Counted from the first letter of the stretch, positions 17,303-25,784 are shown. The stretch is 64,000 bases of DNA from Flammeovirga aprica JL-4 (GCF_012844305.1 NZ_JABANE010000025.1:29079-93078); one strand, 5' to 3'. Program-made: numbers and translations. The notes: generated by a model not told the origin, from the sequence alone.

Positions 17303-17920
17303 TTATTGAATGTTCAATACGAATTTTAAATCAAAATCAGTATCACCATCATTAAAACCTGATGTAGAAGTTTTCACACCTGGCTGATGCTTTAATACTA
17401 CTCTAAATTCACCAGCGGATACCGCTGTTGCTGAAGTTGTCCATTCTGTAGTAAGACCTACAGGATTTCTATTGTTATCTTCATCTTTATAGTTAATAGC
17501 ATCTGAAGCATTATCAATATTACCATTACCTTCAGGATTAGAAAATGCATTATTTGTGAAACCAAAGAAGAATTGGTGTTCATCAGCTTCTCCAGCGATT
17601 TCCTCACCTATGTCTTCACCTGGCTCTTCCAAGTTGTTCATGATTTCATAAGTAAGCAAATAAGTTTTTCCAACACCTAAGTTGATTGCATCTTTAATTT
17701 CTAAATCTTTAAGACCTGGGCCATCAGGATCTTGAGCAGTAGCTGTAACCACATCAGTGCCATCAGCAGTGTTTGTGAAAACCAATTTCACATCCGTAAT
17801 CACTTCCAATTCGTTTTCTTCTTCTGGTACCACTTCGTCTTTATCACAACTTGTGAATAAACATCCAGAAGCTAGTAGTGCAACAAGACTGTACTTTTTG
17901 AAAAAGTTGATCGTTTTCAT
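17303..17920 (-). CDS. Lipoprotein paired with TonB receptor
   Basis: A 205-aa lipoprotein with the lipobox FTSC (Cys25) after a hydrophobic segment. The mature part is acidic and beta-rich, with features seen in Bacteroidota lipoproteins encoded beside TonB receptors: KTYLLTYEIMNNLEEPGEDIGEEIAGEADEHQFFF. The run of Glu/Asp ending in DEH could bind metal, but this is inference. Six bp separate it from the receptor gene upstream and from hisI downstream. Likely surface- or outer-membrane-attached and working with the receptor. Confidence 0.8.
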   Translation of the reverse strand: MKTINFFKKYSLVALLASGCLFTSCDKDEVVPEEENELEVITDVKLVFTNTADGTDVVTATAQDPDGPGLKDLEIKDAINLGVGKTYLLTYEIMNNLEEPGEDIGEEIAGEADEHQFFFGFTNNAFSNPEGNGNIDNASDAINYKDEDNNRNPVGLTTEWTTSATAVSAGEFRVVLKHQPGVKTSTSGFNDGDTDFDLKFVLNIQ

Positions 17921-17926
17921 TTGTTT

Positions 17927-20329
17927 TTATTTAGCGTTAAAATTATAGTTGATTGAGAAGAGGAAATTCCTTCCCATGTCGTCAGCGAAGTATCTAAACT
18001 GATTTAGATAGTTTCGGTAACTAGTGTTAAATACATTTTGAACAGAGAGATTAGCACTCAATTGATTCACTTTAAAACCAAAAGAAGCATCTAGTAGAAA
18101 GTAGCCTTCAGGAGCAGACATAAAGTCAAAAATTTCTGTTTCGGGTGTTACCACTTCATCCTTCTCAAGTGTTCTGGGAGCTTGGAACTGATGAAATGTA
18201 TAACTCGGTTCTACTGACATATAAGCTGACTCAAAGAACCAGAAAGGTTTTATAGACCATTTTAAGTTATAGCTTGTTCTGATCGGTGGCTGATTAATGA
18301 GAGGTTCATCTCTTTCCACATTTTTAGACCATAGATAACTCAACCCAAAAGAACCATCCAATTCTTCTGACCACTTCTTTTGCCAAGTAAAATCAGCACC
18401 AATAAACAATGAATTGGATTGGTCAAAGAAAAAACCGGGCATTGGTCCCCTTACCGTTCCTAGAGCACCATAAGGGCGTTCGTATACATAGTTTTCAATA
18501 TAATTAGCATACGCAGTAACCGTAAAATCATTCGTTTTCTGATTTATATGCCACTCGTTGATCCATTTAAATCCCTTTTCAGGCTTCACTCCACTCTCAC
18601 TCAATGGTGTTACTTTATCAGATTGGTATTCACCATTTTCATCGATATAGTAGCGTAACATACCAAAAGAGTATTTGTACCCATGTTGACCAAAGGCAAA
18701 TAATTCCTCTACATTTGGTGTACGCCAAGCCGTACCAAAATTAGTTCTGTAAGTGATATTGTCAGTTAGCTTTCGAACATAACCCAAAGATGTAGTGACA
18801 TTCACGAAAGTATAATCATCTCTGAATACATTTTTATAGACATCCCTACCTCTTACATTATTGTTTTCAGAATCCATACGAATGCCTAACTCAAAAGTAT
18901 TTTTACCTTTTGTCAAGCTTTCGATAATGAAACCACTAAAACGATAAGTATTATAGTTAGGAATAAAAGGAGTGGTATCAGTACCAGGATTATTGTCGTT
19001 ATCTTGAGTGAAAAATTGAAGCCCCATAATACCATCCAACTGAAGCCATTTTTTATGATTCCATTCCAATTGATAGTCCGTCGTAGTTAAATCCAAGTTT
19101 ATAATAGGCTTGTGAGAGTTTCTACGTACATCATATTCTTCACGTTGATTCAGCTGTCTGCCCACTCTAAATGTCAGTTTCTCTTCATCAGAATACCACC
19201 AATTGATTTCAGCAGTAGCAAGATGATGCTGAATCAACTGATTGGGTTCATTGATATCATATGAAAATGGCCTAATAAAGTCAGGTTTATCTGCCCCGAT
19301 GGCATTTTCAAAATCTTCTGCATTTCCAGTAATAGAGGCTCTTAGGATACCGAGATTTTGGTCCACAAAACTATAATAGAGTTTTACATCAAAATCATTC
19401 AGTTTGTATTTGACACCAGCATTAAATGCTTTTTCTTCTTTACCAGTATTGGTCAATGAGTAATCAGGAGCATGTCTATCTCCTATTCTCGTGTAACCTC
19501 CACCCACATGATAACTCAGGTTTTTAAAACCTTGACTCACTTCAGTATTCGCAAAATAACCTCTACCATTGGTTTGATAGCCAGTCCCTATTTTTGCTCC
19601 AAAAGATTTATTGAAATGCAATGGATTTCCTTCCACAATTATAGCACCTCCTAAAGCTTCCGGTCCATACCTTACTCCAGATGCTCCTTTTATTACCGTT
19701 ACGTTATTTGCAGAAGCTATATCTATTTCAGGAGCATGCTCCGATCCCCAGTTTTGAAATCCATGTTTAAAACCATTGTTCAAAACCAAGACTCTATTTC
19801 CATAAAGACCATGAATGACGGGGAGTTGTATATTACTTCCTGTTGATGTAAATGTCACACCTTCAATACTTGATAAGGCATTGGCAAGGGATTGTGTAGG
19901 ATCAATTTTTAATAATTCTCCATCCACAAAATCCTGTGCCACTGACAATGTACCGTCTATATCATTTGTTTCTGAAATAGTGACTTCATTCAATGCTACA
20001 ACATCAGGCTTCATATAAATCACTGAATTGTTTTTCTTTTCTTTATGAATATCACAATTCGCATCACAAGTAGTCTCACAATAACCATTACAAGATATTA
20101 CTAGGCAATTTGAAACATGACATAATCCATCTAATTGAAATTCTCCATCATTATTGGTCAATGCATACTTCTTCGTCCCTTTAATACTTACCATCACAAA
20201 AGGCAGTGCTTCTTTCGTTTCGGCATCAAGAACAACACCTTTCAATTCATAGCTACACTTATTAGCCTCCTGTGCATTAGTACCAAGAGTGACAATAAGA
20301 AATATGAATAGAAAAAGAATTTTGTTCAT
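17927..20329 (-). CDS. TonB-dependent outer-membrane receptor, zinc-type candidate
   Basis: An 800-aa receptor when started at the ATG at 20329; this start gives a proper signal peptide (MNKILFLFIFLIVTLGTNAQ), whereas the longer frame from 20386 would run into the operators. Residues 25-105 are a carboxypeptidase-regulatory-like domain, unusually rich in cysteine (25, 70, 75, 80, 84, 88, 92) plus His71 and His95. Then come the plug (ALSSIEGVTFTSTGS...GVRYGPEALGGAIIVE) and a long beta barrel ending ...NFLFSINYNFNAK. First gene of the operon receptor-lipoprotein-hisI-folE, divergent from a Fur-family regulator. Substrate inferred to be zinc or a zinc complex. Confidence 0.88.
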   Translation of the reverse strand: MNKILFLFIFLIVTLGTNAQEANKCSYELKGVVLDAETKEALPFVMVSIKGTKKYALTNNDGEFQLDGLCHVSNCLVISCNGYCETTCDANCDIHKEKKNNSVIYMKPDVVALNEVTISETNDIDGTLSVAQDFVDGELLKIDPTQSLANALSSIEGVTFTSTGSNIQLPVIHGLYGNRVLVLNNGFKHGFQNWGSEHAPEIDIASANNVTVIKGASGVRYGPEALGGAIIVEGNPLHFNKSFGAKIGTGYQTNGRGYFANTEVSQGFKNLSYHVGGGYTRIGDRHAPDYSLTNTGKEEKAFNAGVKYKLNDFDVKLYYSFVDQNLGILRASITGNAEDFENAIGADKPDFIRPFSYDINEPNQLIQHHLATAEINWWYSDEEKLTFRVGRQLNQREEYDVRRNSHKPIINLDLTTTDYQLEWNHKKWLQLDGIMGLQFFTQDNDNNPGTDTTPFIPNYNTYRFSGFIIESLTKGKNTFELGIRMDSENNNVRGRDVYKNVFRDDYTFVNVTTSLGYVRKLTDNITYRTNFGTAWRTPNVEELFAFGQHGYKYSFGMLRYYIDENGEYQSDKVTPLSESGVKPEKGFKWINEWHINQKTNDFTVTAYANYIENYVYERPYGALGTVRGPMPGFFFDQSNSLFIGADFTWQKKWSEELDGSFGLSYLWSKNVERDEPLINQPPIRTSYNLKWSIKPFWFFESAYMSVEPSYTFHQFQAPRTLEKDEVVTPETEIFDFMSAPEGYFLLDASFGFKVNQLSANLSVQNVFNTSYRNYLNQFRYFADDMGRNFLFSINYNFNAK

Positions 20330-20429
20330 ACAAGTTAAAATTAGTTTGTTATGAAAAGAGTGCAAAAGTGAAACAAAGCACATCAACTTTCTAGGAGTTA
20401 ATTTTTAATTAATCCAGATTTGCACTAAA

Positions 20430-20444
20430 TGCGACCATGTTGCA
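20430..20444. promoter_or_regulatory. Fur/Zur-like operator 1
   Basis: Palindrome TGCGACCATGTTGCA: 6-bp arms with one mismatch around a 3-bp centre. It overlaps the -7 element of the receptor promoter. It matches the reverse complement of operator 3 (21016-21030) at 13 of 15 positions. Confidence 0.65.
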
Positions 20445-20450
20445 AAAATA
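20443..20450 (-). promoter_or_regulatory. -7 element of the TonB receptor operon
   Basis: Minus strand TATTTTTG matches TAnnTTTG. A TTG (plus-strand CAA at 20472-20474) lies 21 nt upstream, inside operator 2, giving a plausible Bacteroidota promoter. It leaves a leader of about 105 nt before the ATG at 20329. Confidence 0.55.
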
Positions 20451-20467
20451 GAGAATTCATTATTACA

Positions 20468-20486
20468 AACGCAACAATGTTGTGTT
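20468..20486. promoter_or_regulatory. Fur/Zur-like operator 2
   Basis: Palindrome AACGCAACAATGTTGTGTT: 8-bp arms with one mismatch around AAT. It covers the -33 regions of both divergent promoters, so one bound dimer could repress the regulator gene and the receptor operon together. Confidence 0.7.
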
Positions 20487-20504
20487 TATTTTTTTAATTT
20501 ATTT

Positions 20505-20512
20505 TATATTTG
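20505..20512 (+). promoter_or_regulatory. -7 element of the Fur-family gene
   Basis: TATATTTG matches TAnnTTTG. The TTG at 20480-20482, inside operator 2, is 22 nt upstream. Only 4 nt separate it from the ATG at 20517, so the transcript would be leaderless or nearly so. Confidence 0.55.
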
Positions 20513-20516
20513 TCGC

Positions 20517-20936
20517 ATGAAAAACGAGCTGGACATACTGGAATTACTTTCCAAACACAGAATAAGAAAAACAAATTTTAGGATTGAGTTATTGAAGTTA
20601 TTCAGTAAAAAAGAACATGGTCTTTCTCACAAAGACATTAAAAAAGAAATAGAATGTATGCCTGATAAAGTCACTATTTACAGAGCATTAGACACCTTTC
20701 TAGAGAAAGGGATTATACACAAAGTTCCTGATATTAATAATATTTCCAGATATGCATTAACCAAAAATAAGTGCACTCATAATCATCACAACCACGCACA
20801 TTTTATTTGTAAAGTATGCCATAAAACTTTTTGCATGGATGATATCCAATTACCTGAAATACAAAACACCAATGGTTTTCAAATCACAAACACAAAACTG
20901 ATACTCGAAGGAATCTGTGCTGATTGTACAAACTAA
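20517..20936 (+). CDS. Fur-family metalloregulator, Zur-like
   Basis: A 139-aa repressor of the Fur superfamily. Residues 10-75 are the winged-helix DNA-binding domain (RKTNFRIELLKLF, KVTIYRALDTFLEKGIIHK). The C-terminal dimerisation/metal domain has a His-rich stretch (residues 86-96: Cys86 and His88, 90, 91, 93, 95) and two CxxC pairs, Cys98/Cys101 and Cys134/Cys137, the structural zinc site. Divergent from the TonB receptor operon with two palindromes in the 187-bp gap. Zinc rather than iron is inferred from the zinc enzymes in the operon; Fur or PerR type function is not excluded. Confidence 0.88.
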   Translation: MKNELDILELLSKHRIRKTNFRIELLKLFSKKEHGLSHKDIKKEIECMPDKVTIYRALDTFLEKGIIHKVPDINNISRYALTKNKCTHNHHNHAHFICKVCHKTFCMDDIQLPEIQNTNGFQITNTKLILEGICADCTN

Positions 20937-21015
20937 ATCTATTTTGAACCTTTCAATTTTTGAGCTTTTACACATTATTTTTTACTCTCCACATTGTTAT
21001 TTCATTATCATTTAT

Positions 21016-21030
21016 TGCAACATTATCGCA
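21016..21030. promoter_or_regulatory. Fur/Zur-like operator 3
   Basis: TGCAACATTATCGCA; its reverse complement TGCGATAATGTTGCA matches operator 1 at 13 of 15 positions. It overlaps the TTG (21015-21017) of the promoter for the gene at 21101, the same geometry as at the Fur-family gene. Confidence 0.6.
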
Positions 21031-21039
21031 TTTACTAAT

Positions 21040-21047
21040 TACCTTTG
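21040..21047 (+). promoter_or_regulatory. -7 element for the 21101 gene pair
   Basis: TACCTTTG is a perfect TAnnTTTG match, 22 nt after the TTG at 21015-21017 in operator 3 and 53 bp before the ATG. Confidence 0.6.
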
Positions 21048-21100
21048 AGCAATTAAAGATCATGTTTTGATCATATAATCAATGCTAATTATTAACAAAA

Positions 21101-21574
21101 ATGGTAACTAAGGAACAAGTCGTTAGTGCTCAAAACGAATGGGGAGCAGGAGTTGTAAAAATCGGATCTCTAAAAGAAAATAGACCTGAATGCGAAGCTT
21201 TTGCTAGTGAATTTTTAAACAAACTTTACTCATTTGAAGTAGGTCCTGTTTTATTCAAACCTACAAAATGTGCCGTTGAGCAATTTAGACCTACAAAAGT
21301 AGAGGCACTTTCTTATTTCATTGCTGGTGATGAGCGTGCTTGTCAAGAAGACAAAGGTTTCGCTATCAACCCTTGGACAAAAGTAAGATTTGAAAATTCT
21401 GACATTATTTTAGAAGAAAATCGTGCTATTGCTATGGGGAACTACTTCTTTACAGATTTAGATGGAAACGAAGCAAAAGTAGAATATACTTTCGGGTATA
21501 AAGTTGTAGATGGTGCATTGAAAATTGATTTACACCACTCTTCATTCCCTTACAACCCTGAGCCAGTGGCATAA
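21101..21574 (+). CDS. SnoaL/NTF2-like family protein, candidate Zur target
   Basis: A 157-aa soluble protein with no signal peptide. The pattern (TVLFKPT-like FEVGPVLFKPTKC, EDKGFAINPWTKVRFENSDIILEENRAIAMGNYFF, KVEYTFGYKVVDGALKIDLHHSSFPY) is that of a conserved NTF2-like cone-fold family. I recall relatives of it carrying the annotation phosphoribosyl-AMP cyclohydrolase, which this sequence does not support: none of the HisI metal motifs is present. Function unknown. Operator 3 and a good promoter precede it, which ties it to the Fur-family regulator. The next gene overlaps its stop codon by one base. Confidence 0.75.
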   Translation: MVTKEQVVSAQNEWGAGVVKIGSLKENRPECEAFASEFLNKLYSFEVGPVLFKPTKCAVEQFRPTKVEALSYFIAGDERACQEDKGFAINPWTKVRFENSDIILEENRAIAMGNYFFTDLDGNEAKVEYTFGYKVVDGALKIDLHHSSFPYNPEPVA

Positions 21575-22071
21575 TGCTTAAGCATTTATACTTTATTTGC
21601 CCTACTGATCACTTAGAGTCTGTGATTGAAAGTACTTTCAGGGAAGAAAACTATTATTTTACTTCTCTTGGTAACTCAATTACTTTTGATCAGACGAAAA
21701 TGGAGGAAATCAACGATTTTATTGAATCTAAAAATATAAAAGAAGTCACTTTTGTATTATCAGATACCAACACGTTTTTCAAAGAGGCTTTAAATAATCA
21801 GTTTTTTAATGAAGGAAATCATATGAATAATTTTTATCATGAAATCTCTAACCAAAAAAAACTGACTAGTGTGATATGGCAAAAAAGTGACCTTCAACTT
21901 CCTGTTCTTTCATTATTCCTTGACCGGAAAATGAAAGAACTTCAAGCTTATATCAACTATTGGTTTGAAGACAAAGTGAAAGTCAATGCTAAAATCTATA
22001 GCAGAAAAAAGAATGTATTTAATGAAATCCATTCTGAACTTTATTCACTTCGATATTACAGTCAGAATTGA
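21574..22071 (+). CDS. Hypothetical protein coupled to the 21101 gene
   Basis: A 165-aa protein starting within the stop codon of the preceding gene (TAATG), so translation is probably coupled. No signal peptide. The first half (LKHLYFICPTDHLESVIESTFREENYYFTSLGNS, KEVTFVLSDTNTFFKEAL) looks like a small alpha/beta fold; the second half is helical and basic, with the motif WQKSDLQLPVLSLFLDRKMKELQ. I do not recognise the family. By position it belongs to the same Zur-like controlled unit. It ends 52 bp before the convergent SDR gene. Confidence 0.7.
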   Translation: MLKHLYFICPTDHLESVIESTFREENYYFTSLGNSITFDQTKMEEINDFIESKNIKEVTFVLSDTNTFFKEALNNQFFNEGNHMNNFYHEISNQKKLTSVIWQKSDLQLPVLSLFLDRKMKELQAYINYWFEDKVKVNAKIYSRKKNVFNEIHSELYSLRYYSQN

Positions 22072-22123
22072 AGAAAAAGTTATGAGGAAAGAGGGAGTAC
22101 AACTCTTACCTCATAACTCAAAT

Positions 22124-22876
22124 CTATTGTTTATTGACAATCGTAGCTGATGCCTGTGCAGTTGGATAAACCACCAAATCAGCAATATTTACATGTCTTT
22201 TTCTTGAGACCATGAAGTAGATAATATCGGCAATGTCCTCAGCGTATAATGGATCATAGCCTTGATAAACACCTTCGGCCTTCTCTTTATCTCCTTTAAA
22301 TCTTACCTCTGAAAACTCAGTGTGCACTAAGCCAGGGTGAACTGCTCCTACTCGGATACCAAACTCATTTAAATCATAACGCATTGCTTCATTCAGTGCA
22401 TTTACAGCAAATTTTGACGCGTTATATACATTTCCATTCGGATAAACGTCTTTCCCAGCAATAGAACCAATATTGATAATATGCCCTTCTTTTCTGTTTT
22501 TCATCTGCTCAATTATGGCTTTTGAGACATACAGCAAACCCTTCACATTAATATCAATCATGGCATCCCAGTCATCCACATCTCCTTCATGAATAGGAGA
22601 AAGACCATGTGCATTACCAGCATTGTTTACTAAAATATCTACTTTTTGAAAACCTTCTGGCAAAGATGCGATCTGTGAGAAAACGCTTTCTTTATCTCTG
22701 ACATCAAAAGATAAAGTATGAACTTCCACCTTACCTTCTAATTGTTTTTTCAATTCCAATAAACGCTCTTCTCTTCTCCCGCAAATAATAAGATTAATAC
22801 CATTTTCGGCAAAAATTTCTGCTGTTGCTTTACCAATTCCGGAAGTTGCTCCAGTGACTAATGCTGTTTTTTTCAT
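22124..22876 (-). CDS. Short-chain dehydrogenase/reductase
   Basis: A 250-aa classical SDR. NADP-type Rossmann motif TGATSGIGKATAE at residues 7-19 with RR(E) following the second strand, NNAGNAHG motif, catalytic Ser in NIGSIAG and YNASK active site. It resembles the YdfG/serine-3-dehydrogenase group acting on small hydroxy acids, but the substrate cannot be set from sequence. Overlaps the methyltransferase gene by 4 bp (ATGA) and is the last of three overlapping genes. Confidence 0.88.
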   Translation of the reverse strand: MKKTALVTGATSGIGKATAEIFAENGINLIICGRREERLLELKKQLEGKVEVHTLSFDVRDKESVFSQIASLPEGFQKVDILVNNAGNAHGLSPIHEGDVDDWDAMIDINVKGLLYVSKAIIEQMKNRKEGHIINIGSIAGKDVYPNGNVYNASKFAVNALNEAMRYDLNEFGIRVGAVHPGLVHTEFSEVRFKGDKEKAEGVYQGYDPLYAEDIADIIYFMVSRKRHVNIADLVVYPTAQASATIVNKQ

Positions 22877-23451
22877 TGATTTTTAAGTTTTTGAAAGCAC
22901 ATGAACGAAAGCTCCATAATACTTTCTTCCTCCGATTGAGGAGGTATGAATATATGTTCGATATAAGTATTGAATTGTAATGCTAATGTGGGATGATATT
23001 TCTCAAAAAGGTCTTGAAGGTATTTTTCTCTCATATCCCATTGATGGGTAAGCAATAGCAAATACCCCTCTTCTACTAAATTCTTTTCTATCGTTGCAAA
23101 AAGTTGTTTTTCCTTTTCCTGATCTTCAGGCTGACAATGAATTACAGCATCAAGTAAGACCACTTGGTATTGTTGATCAAATTGATAATGAAATAGATCC
23201 TCAACCACGCCTTTTATTCCCGCTTCTTTAATCTGTCGAATTCCCTCTTTAGAAATATCGACAGCAGTCACATCAAAACCCAATTGATGAGCGACAAAAG
23301 TATCTCTACCCTGCCCCGCACCCAAGTCCAATAAACTGTTTTTGGGGTCGATTTGTTTTAAAAATTCAACTAACTCAGGATAAGCTTTACCAAATGCATT
23401 TCGGGCGGTATAAAAACCATCCCATTCTTCTGCCTTAGAGTTTGTTCCCAA
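22873..23451 (-). CDS. SAM-dependent class I methyltransferase
   Basis: A 192-aa protein with motif I LLDLGAGQGRDTFVAHQLG, the acidic residue after strand 2 (VTAVDIS), and motif IV-like VVLLDAVIHCQ. This resembles the TehB/small-molecule methyltransferase group. It overlaps the nucleotidyltransferase gene by 17 bp and the SDR gene by 4 bp, so the three are made from one transcript. Substrate unknown. Confidence 0.82.
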   Translation of the reverse strand: MGTNSKAEEWDGFYTARNAFGKAYPELVEFLKQIDPKNSLLDLGAGQGRDTFVAHQLGFDVTAVDISKEGIRQIKEAGIKGVVEDLFHYQFDQQYQVVLLDAVIHCQPEDQEKEKQLFATIEKNLVEEGYLLLLTHQWDMREKYLQDLFEKYHPTLALQFNTYIEHIFIPPQSEEESIMELSFMCFQKLKNQ

Positions 23452-24451
23452 AATTGATTTCCGTATGATCTCCTAAATTCAAACTCTGTGCTATTCCCTT
23501 TAAAGTAGAATCATGTCCCACTAAAGAGTTTTTAAGCAACAAATCTTTCAGATCTGTAAATGCACCGATAATGGAATTTTCAATAATACAGTTCTCAATA
23601 ATTGCTTCCTCACCAATCACTACATTAGGGCCAATGATTGCATTTTTAACAACTGTATTTTTACCAATTTTCACAGGTTTAATGATAATAGAGTTTTCAC
23701 ATTTAATATCATCCGTAGTCGTCAACTGAAAGCCCGGTCTGCCAAGCAAAGTGGCATTTGCTTCAAGCAACGAATTCCTAGCACCGCAATCATACCAGTT
23801 TTCTACTTCTTGCACCTCAAAATTACACCCTTCAGCCACCATCTTTTGAATAGCACCAGTGATGACAATTTCGTTTTGAGACGTGATATTATTATCAATT
23901 ACATATTCCAAACCTTTAATAAAAGTAGGAATATCCACAATTTTATATACCCCAACCAAACCTAAATTAGACTTTGGTATCACAGGGCGTTCCACAAAAC
24001 GTTTTACTTTTCCAGTTGCATCCAACTCTGCTACCCCTACTTCTCCAGGATTATCTACCTTCTGATAACCAACCACGGAATTTGGGTTTTCCAACATTTG
24101 TTGCATATCCAAATTCACAATAGAATCTCCTAAACAAATCATCAACTCCTCTTCCTTTTCAAAGAAGTTTTTGGCTACATACACTGCATGTGCAGAACCT
24201 TCTCTTGGAATTTGTACGACAAACTCAAAGTTGATCTCTGTGTTTTTATAATTTTCTAGAATAAAGGACTCTATACGGGTTCCCATATAGCCTATGACGA
24301 TAATAAAATCATCAAAACCTGCATCTATAAATATATCTATAATATGAGCTATAACGGGTTTTCCTGCAACAGGCAATAAAGCCTTAGGTTGAGTATTGGT
24401 TAAAGGACGTAAGTTAGAACCTCGTCCTGCAACTGGTATTAATACTTTCAT
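23435..24451 (-). CDS. Sugar-phosphate nucleotidyltransferase with left-handed beta helix
   Basis: A 338-aa enzyme. The N-terminal domain has the nucleotidyltransferase motif VAGRGSNLRPLTNTQPKALLPVAGKPVIAHI (residues 7-37), metal Asp in CLGDSI and the sugar-binding region. The C-terminal 90 residues are hexapeptide repeats (IIIKPVKIGKNTVVKNAIIGPNVVIGEEAIIENCIIENSIIG). This architecture fits glucose-1-phosphate thymidylyltransferase-like, mannose-1-phosphate guanylyltransferase-like or GlmU-like enzymes; the nucleotide sugar cannot be decided. First of three overlapping genes. Confidence 0.87.
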   Translation of the reverse strand: MKVLIPVAGRGSNLRPLTNTQPKALLPVAGKPVIAHIIDIFIDAGFDDFIIVIGYMGTRIESFILENYKNTEINFEFVVQIPREGSAHAVYVAKNFFEKEEELMICLGDSIVNLDMQQMLENPNSVVGYQKVDNPGEVGVAELDATGKVKRFVERPVIPKSNLGLVGVYKIVDIPTFIKGLEYVIDNNITSQNEIVITGAIQKMVAEGCNFEVQEVENWYDCGARNSLLEANATLLGRPGFQLTTTDDIKCENSIIIKPVKIGKNTVVKNAIIGPNVVIGEEAIIENCIIENSIIGAFTDLKDLLLKNSLVGHDSTLKGIAQSLNLGDHTEINFGNKL

Positions 24452-24610
24452 TTTGTTAATTGTGTTCCTTTATATTTCAAATATAAGTACTCAAACAAAA
24501 TTATCTTTACTATCTATTATTTTTTACAATAGCAATCCTCTAAAAAAATAAAAATTGATTCCTTTTTAATGTTGTTCACATAAAAATTAATTTATCAAGT
24601 AGTTATCAAC

Positions 24611-24618
24611 TAACTTTG
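24611..24618 (+). promoter_or_regulatory. Possible -7 element for the peroxidase gene
   Basis: TAACTTTG matches TAnnTTTG, about 95 bp before the start codon. No TTG at normal -33 spacing was seen. Confidence 0.4.
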
Positions 24619-24713
24619 CAGTAGCTAACACAAAGCGATGCTTAAATCAGAAACTATCCAATTCAATAAAATAAATAGTACCTTTTAAAATTTACATTTA
24701 ACTAAAACTAAAA

Positions 24714-25760
24714 ATGAAAAAAATACTTTACTTTCTATCACTCACTGCCGCTTTAACTTCTTGTTCTGAAGGAAATAAAAAATCCGAAAAGAAGTTGGAG
24801 AAAATCACTGCAGATGAGTGGAAAATTGCATCAACGATGTATGGTGTATTACCTACAGAAGCGATCAATGATGAAAACCCTTCCAATGAATCAAAAATCA
24901 AATTAGGTAAGATGCTTTACTTTGATACTCGTTTATCAAAAGACGGTAATATCAGCTGTAATTCTTGCCACGATTTAGTAACATTTGGTGTAGACAACAA
25001 ACCTACATCTCCTGGCGATACTGGAGAATTTGGAGACAGAAACTCACCTACTGTAATCAACTCTGCATTACAATTTGTACAGTTCTGGGATGGTAGAGCG
25101 AAAGACGTTGAAGAGCAAGCAATTGGGCCTATCTTAAACCCAATTGAGCACGCAATGCCAAATGAAAAAATGGTATTAGATCGTTTGGGTGAAGTTGCTG
25201 AATACGTGAAATTATTCAAAGAAGCATTCCCTGAAGAAAAACAACCACTTACTTATAAAAATGTAGGTAATGCCATTGGTTCTTTTGAGAGAACATTATT
25301 ATTCCCATCAAGATTTGACAGGTTCCTTGCTCAAGAAAGCAACTCTTACTTATTGACTGCAAAAGAAGCACAAGGGTTCAGAGATTTCCAAGAGGCAGGT
25401 TGTGTAACGTGTCATTCAGGAAATATGTTAGGCGGAAATATGTACCAGAAATTTGGTGTATATGGAAACTACTGGGAAATGACAGGTTCTAAAAAACAGG
25501 ATGAAGGTAGAAAAGAAGTAACAGGAAACGAAAATGATAAATACCATTTCAAAGTTCCTACTTTAAGAAATATCGCGAAAACCGCTCCTTATTTCCACGA
25601 TGGTTCAGTAGAAAAATTAGAGGATGCAGTAAAAATTATGGCAAAGCTTCAATCAAATGTTGAGATCACAGATGAGCAAGCTTCAAATATTTCAGCATTC
25701 TTAGGAACACTTACTTCTAAAATTCCAGAAGAAGTTTCTCAAGCACCTGTTTTACCATAA
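24714..25760 (+). CDS. Di-heme cytochrome c peroxidase
   Basis: A 348-aa lipoprotein (lipobox LTSC, Cys17) of the MauG/cytochrome c peroxidase family. Two c-type heme sites are visible: Cys82-x2-Cys85-His86 (CNSCH) and Cys230-x2-Cys233-His234 (CVTCH). Other conserved parts are LGKMLYFDTRLS, NSPTVINSALQFVQFWDGRAKDVEEQA, GNAIGSFERTLL and KVPTLRNIAKTAPYFHDGS. Family role: reduces hydrogen peroxide in the periplasm using electrons from cytochromes. Single-gene unit with its own terminator. Confidence 0.95.
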   Translation: MKKILYFLSLTAALTSCSEGNKKSEKKLEKITADEWKIASTMYGVLPTEAINDENPSNESKIKLGKMLYFDTRLSKDGNISCNSCHDLVTFGVDNKPTSPGDTGEFGDRNSPTVINSALQFVQFWDGRAKDVEEQAIGPILNPIEHAMPNEKMVLDRLGEVAEYVKLFKEAFPEEKQPLTYKNVGNAIGSFERTLLFPSRFDRFLAQESNSYLLTAKEAQGFRDFQEAGCVTCHSGNMLGGNMYQKFGVYGNYWEMTGSKKQDEGRKEVTGNENDKYHFKVPTLRNIAKTAPYFHDGSVEKLEDAVKIMAKLQSNVEITDEQASNISAFLGTLTSKIPEEVSQAPVLP

Positions 25761-25784
25761 CAAAACATTATACTATTTATTTTG

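Noticed and set aside
20330..20386. Longer N terminus of the TonB receptor
   Set aside because: It adds 19 residues before a perfect signal peptide; the ATG at 20329 is preferred.
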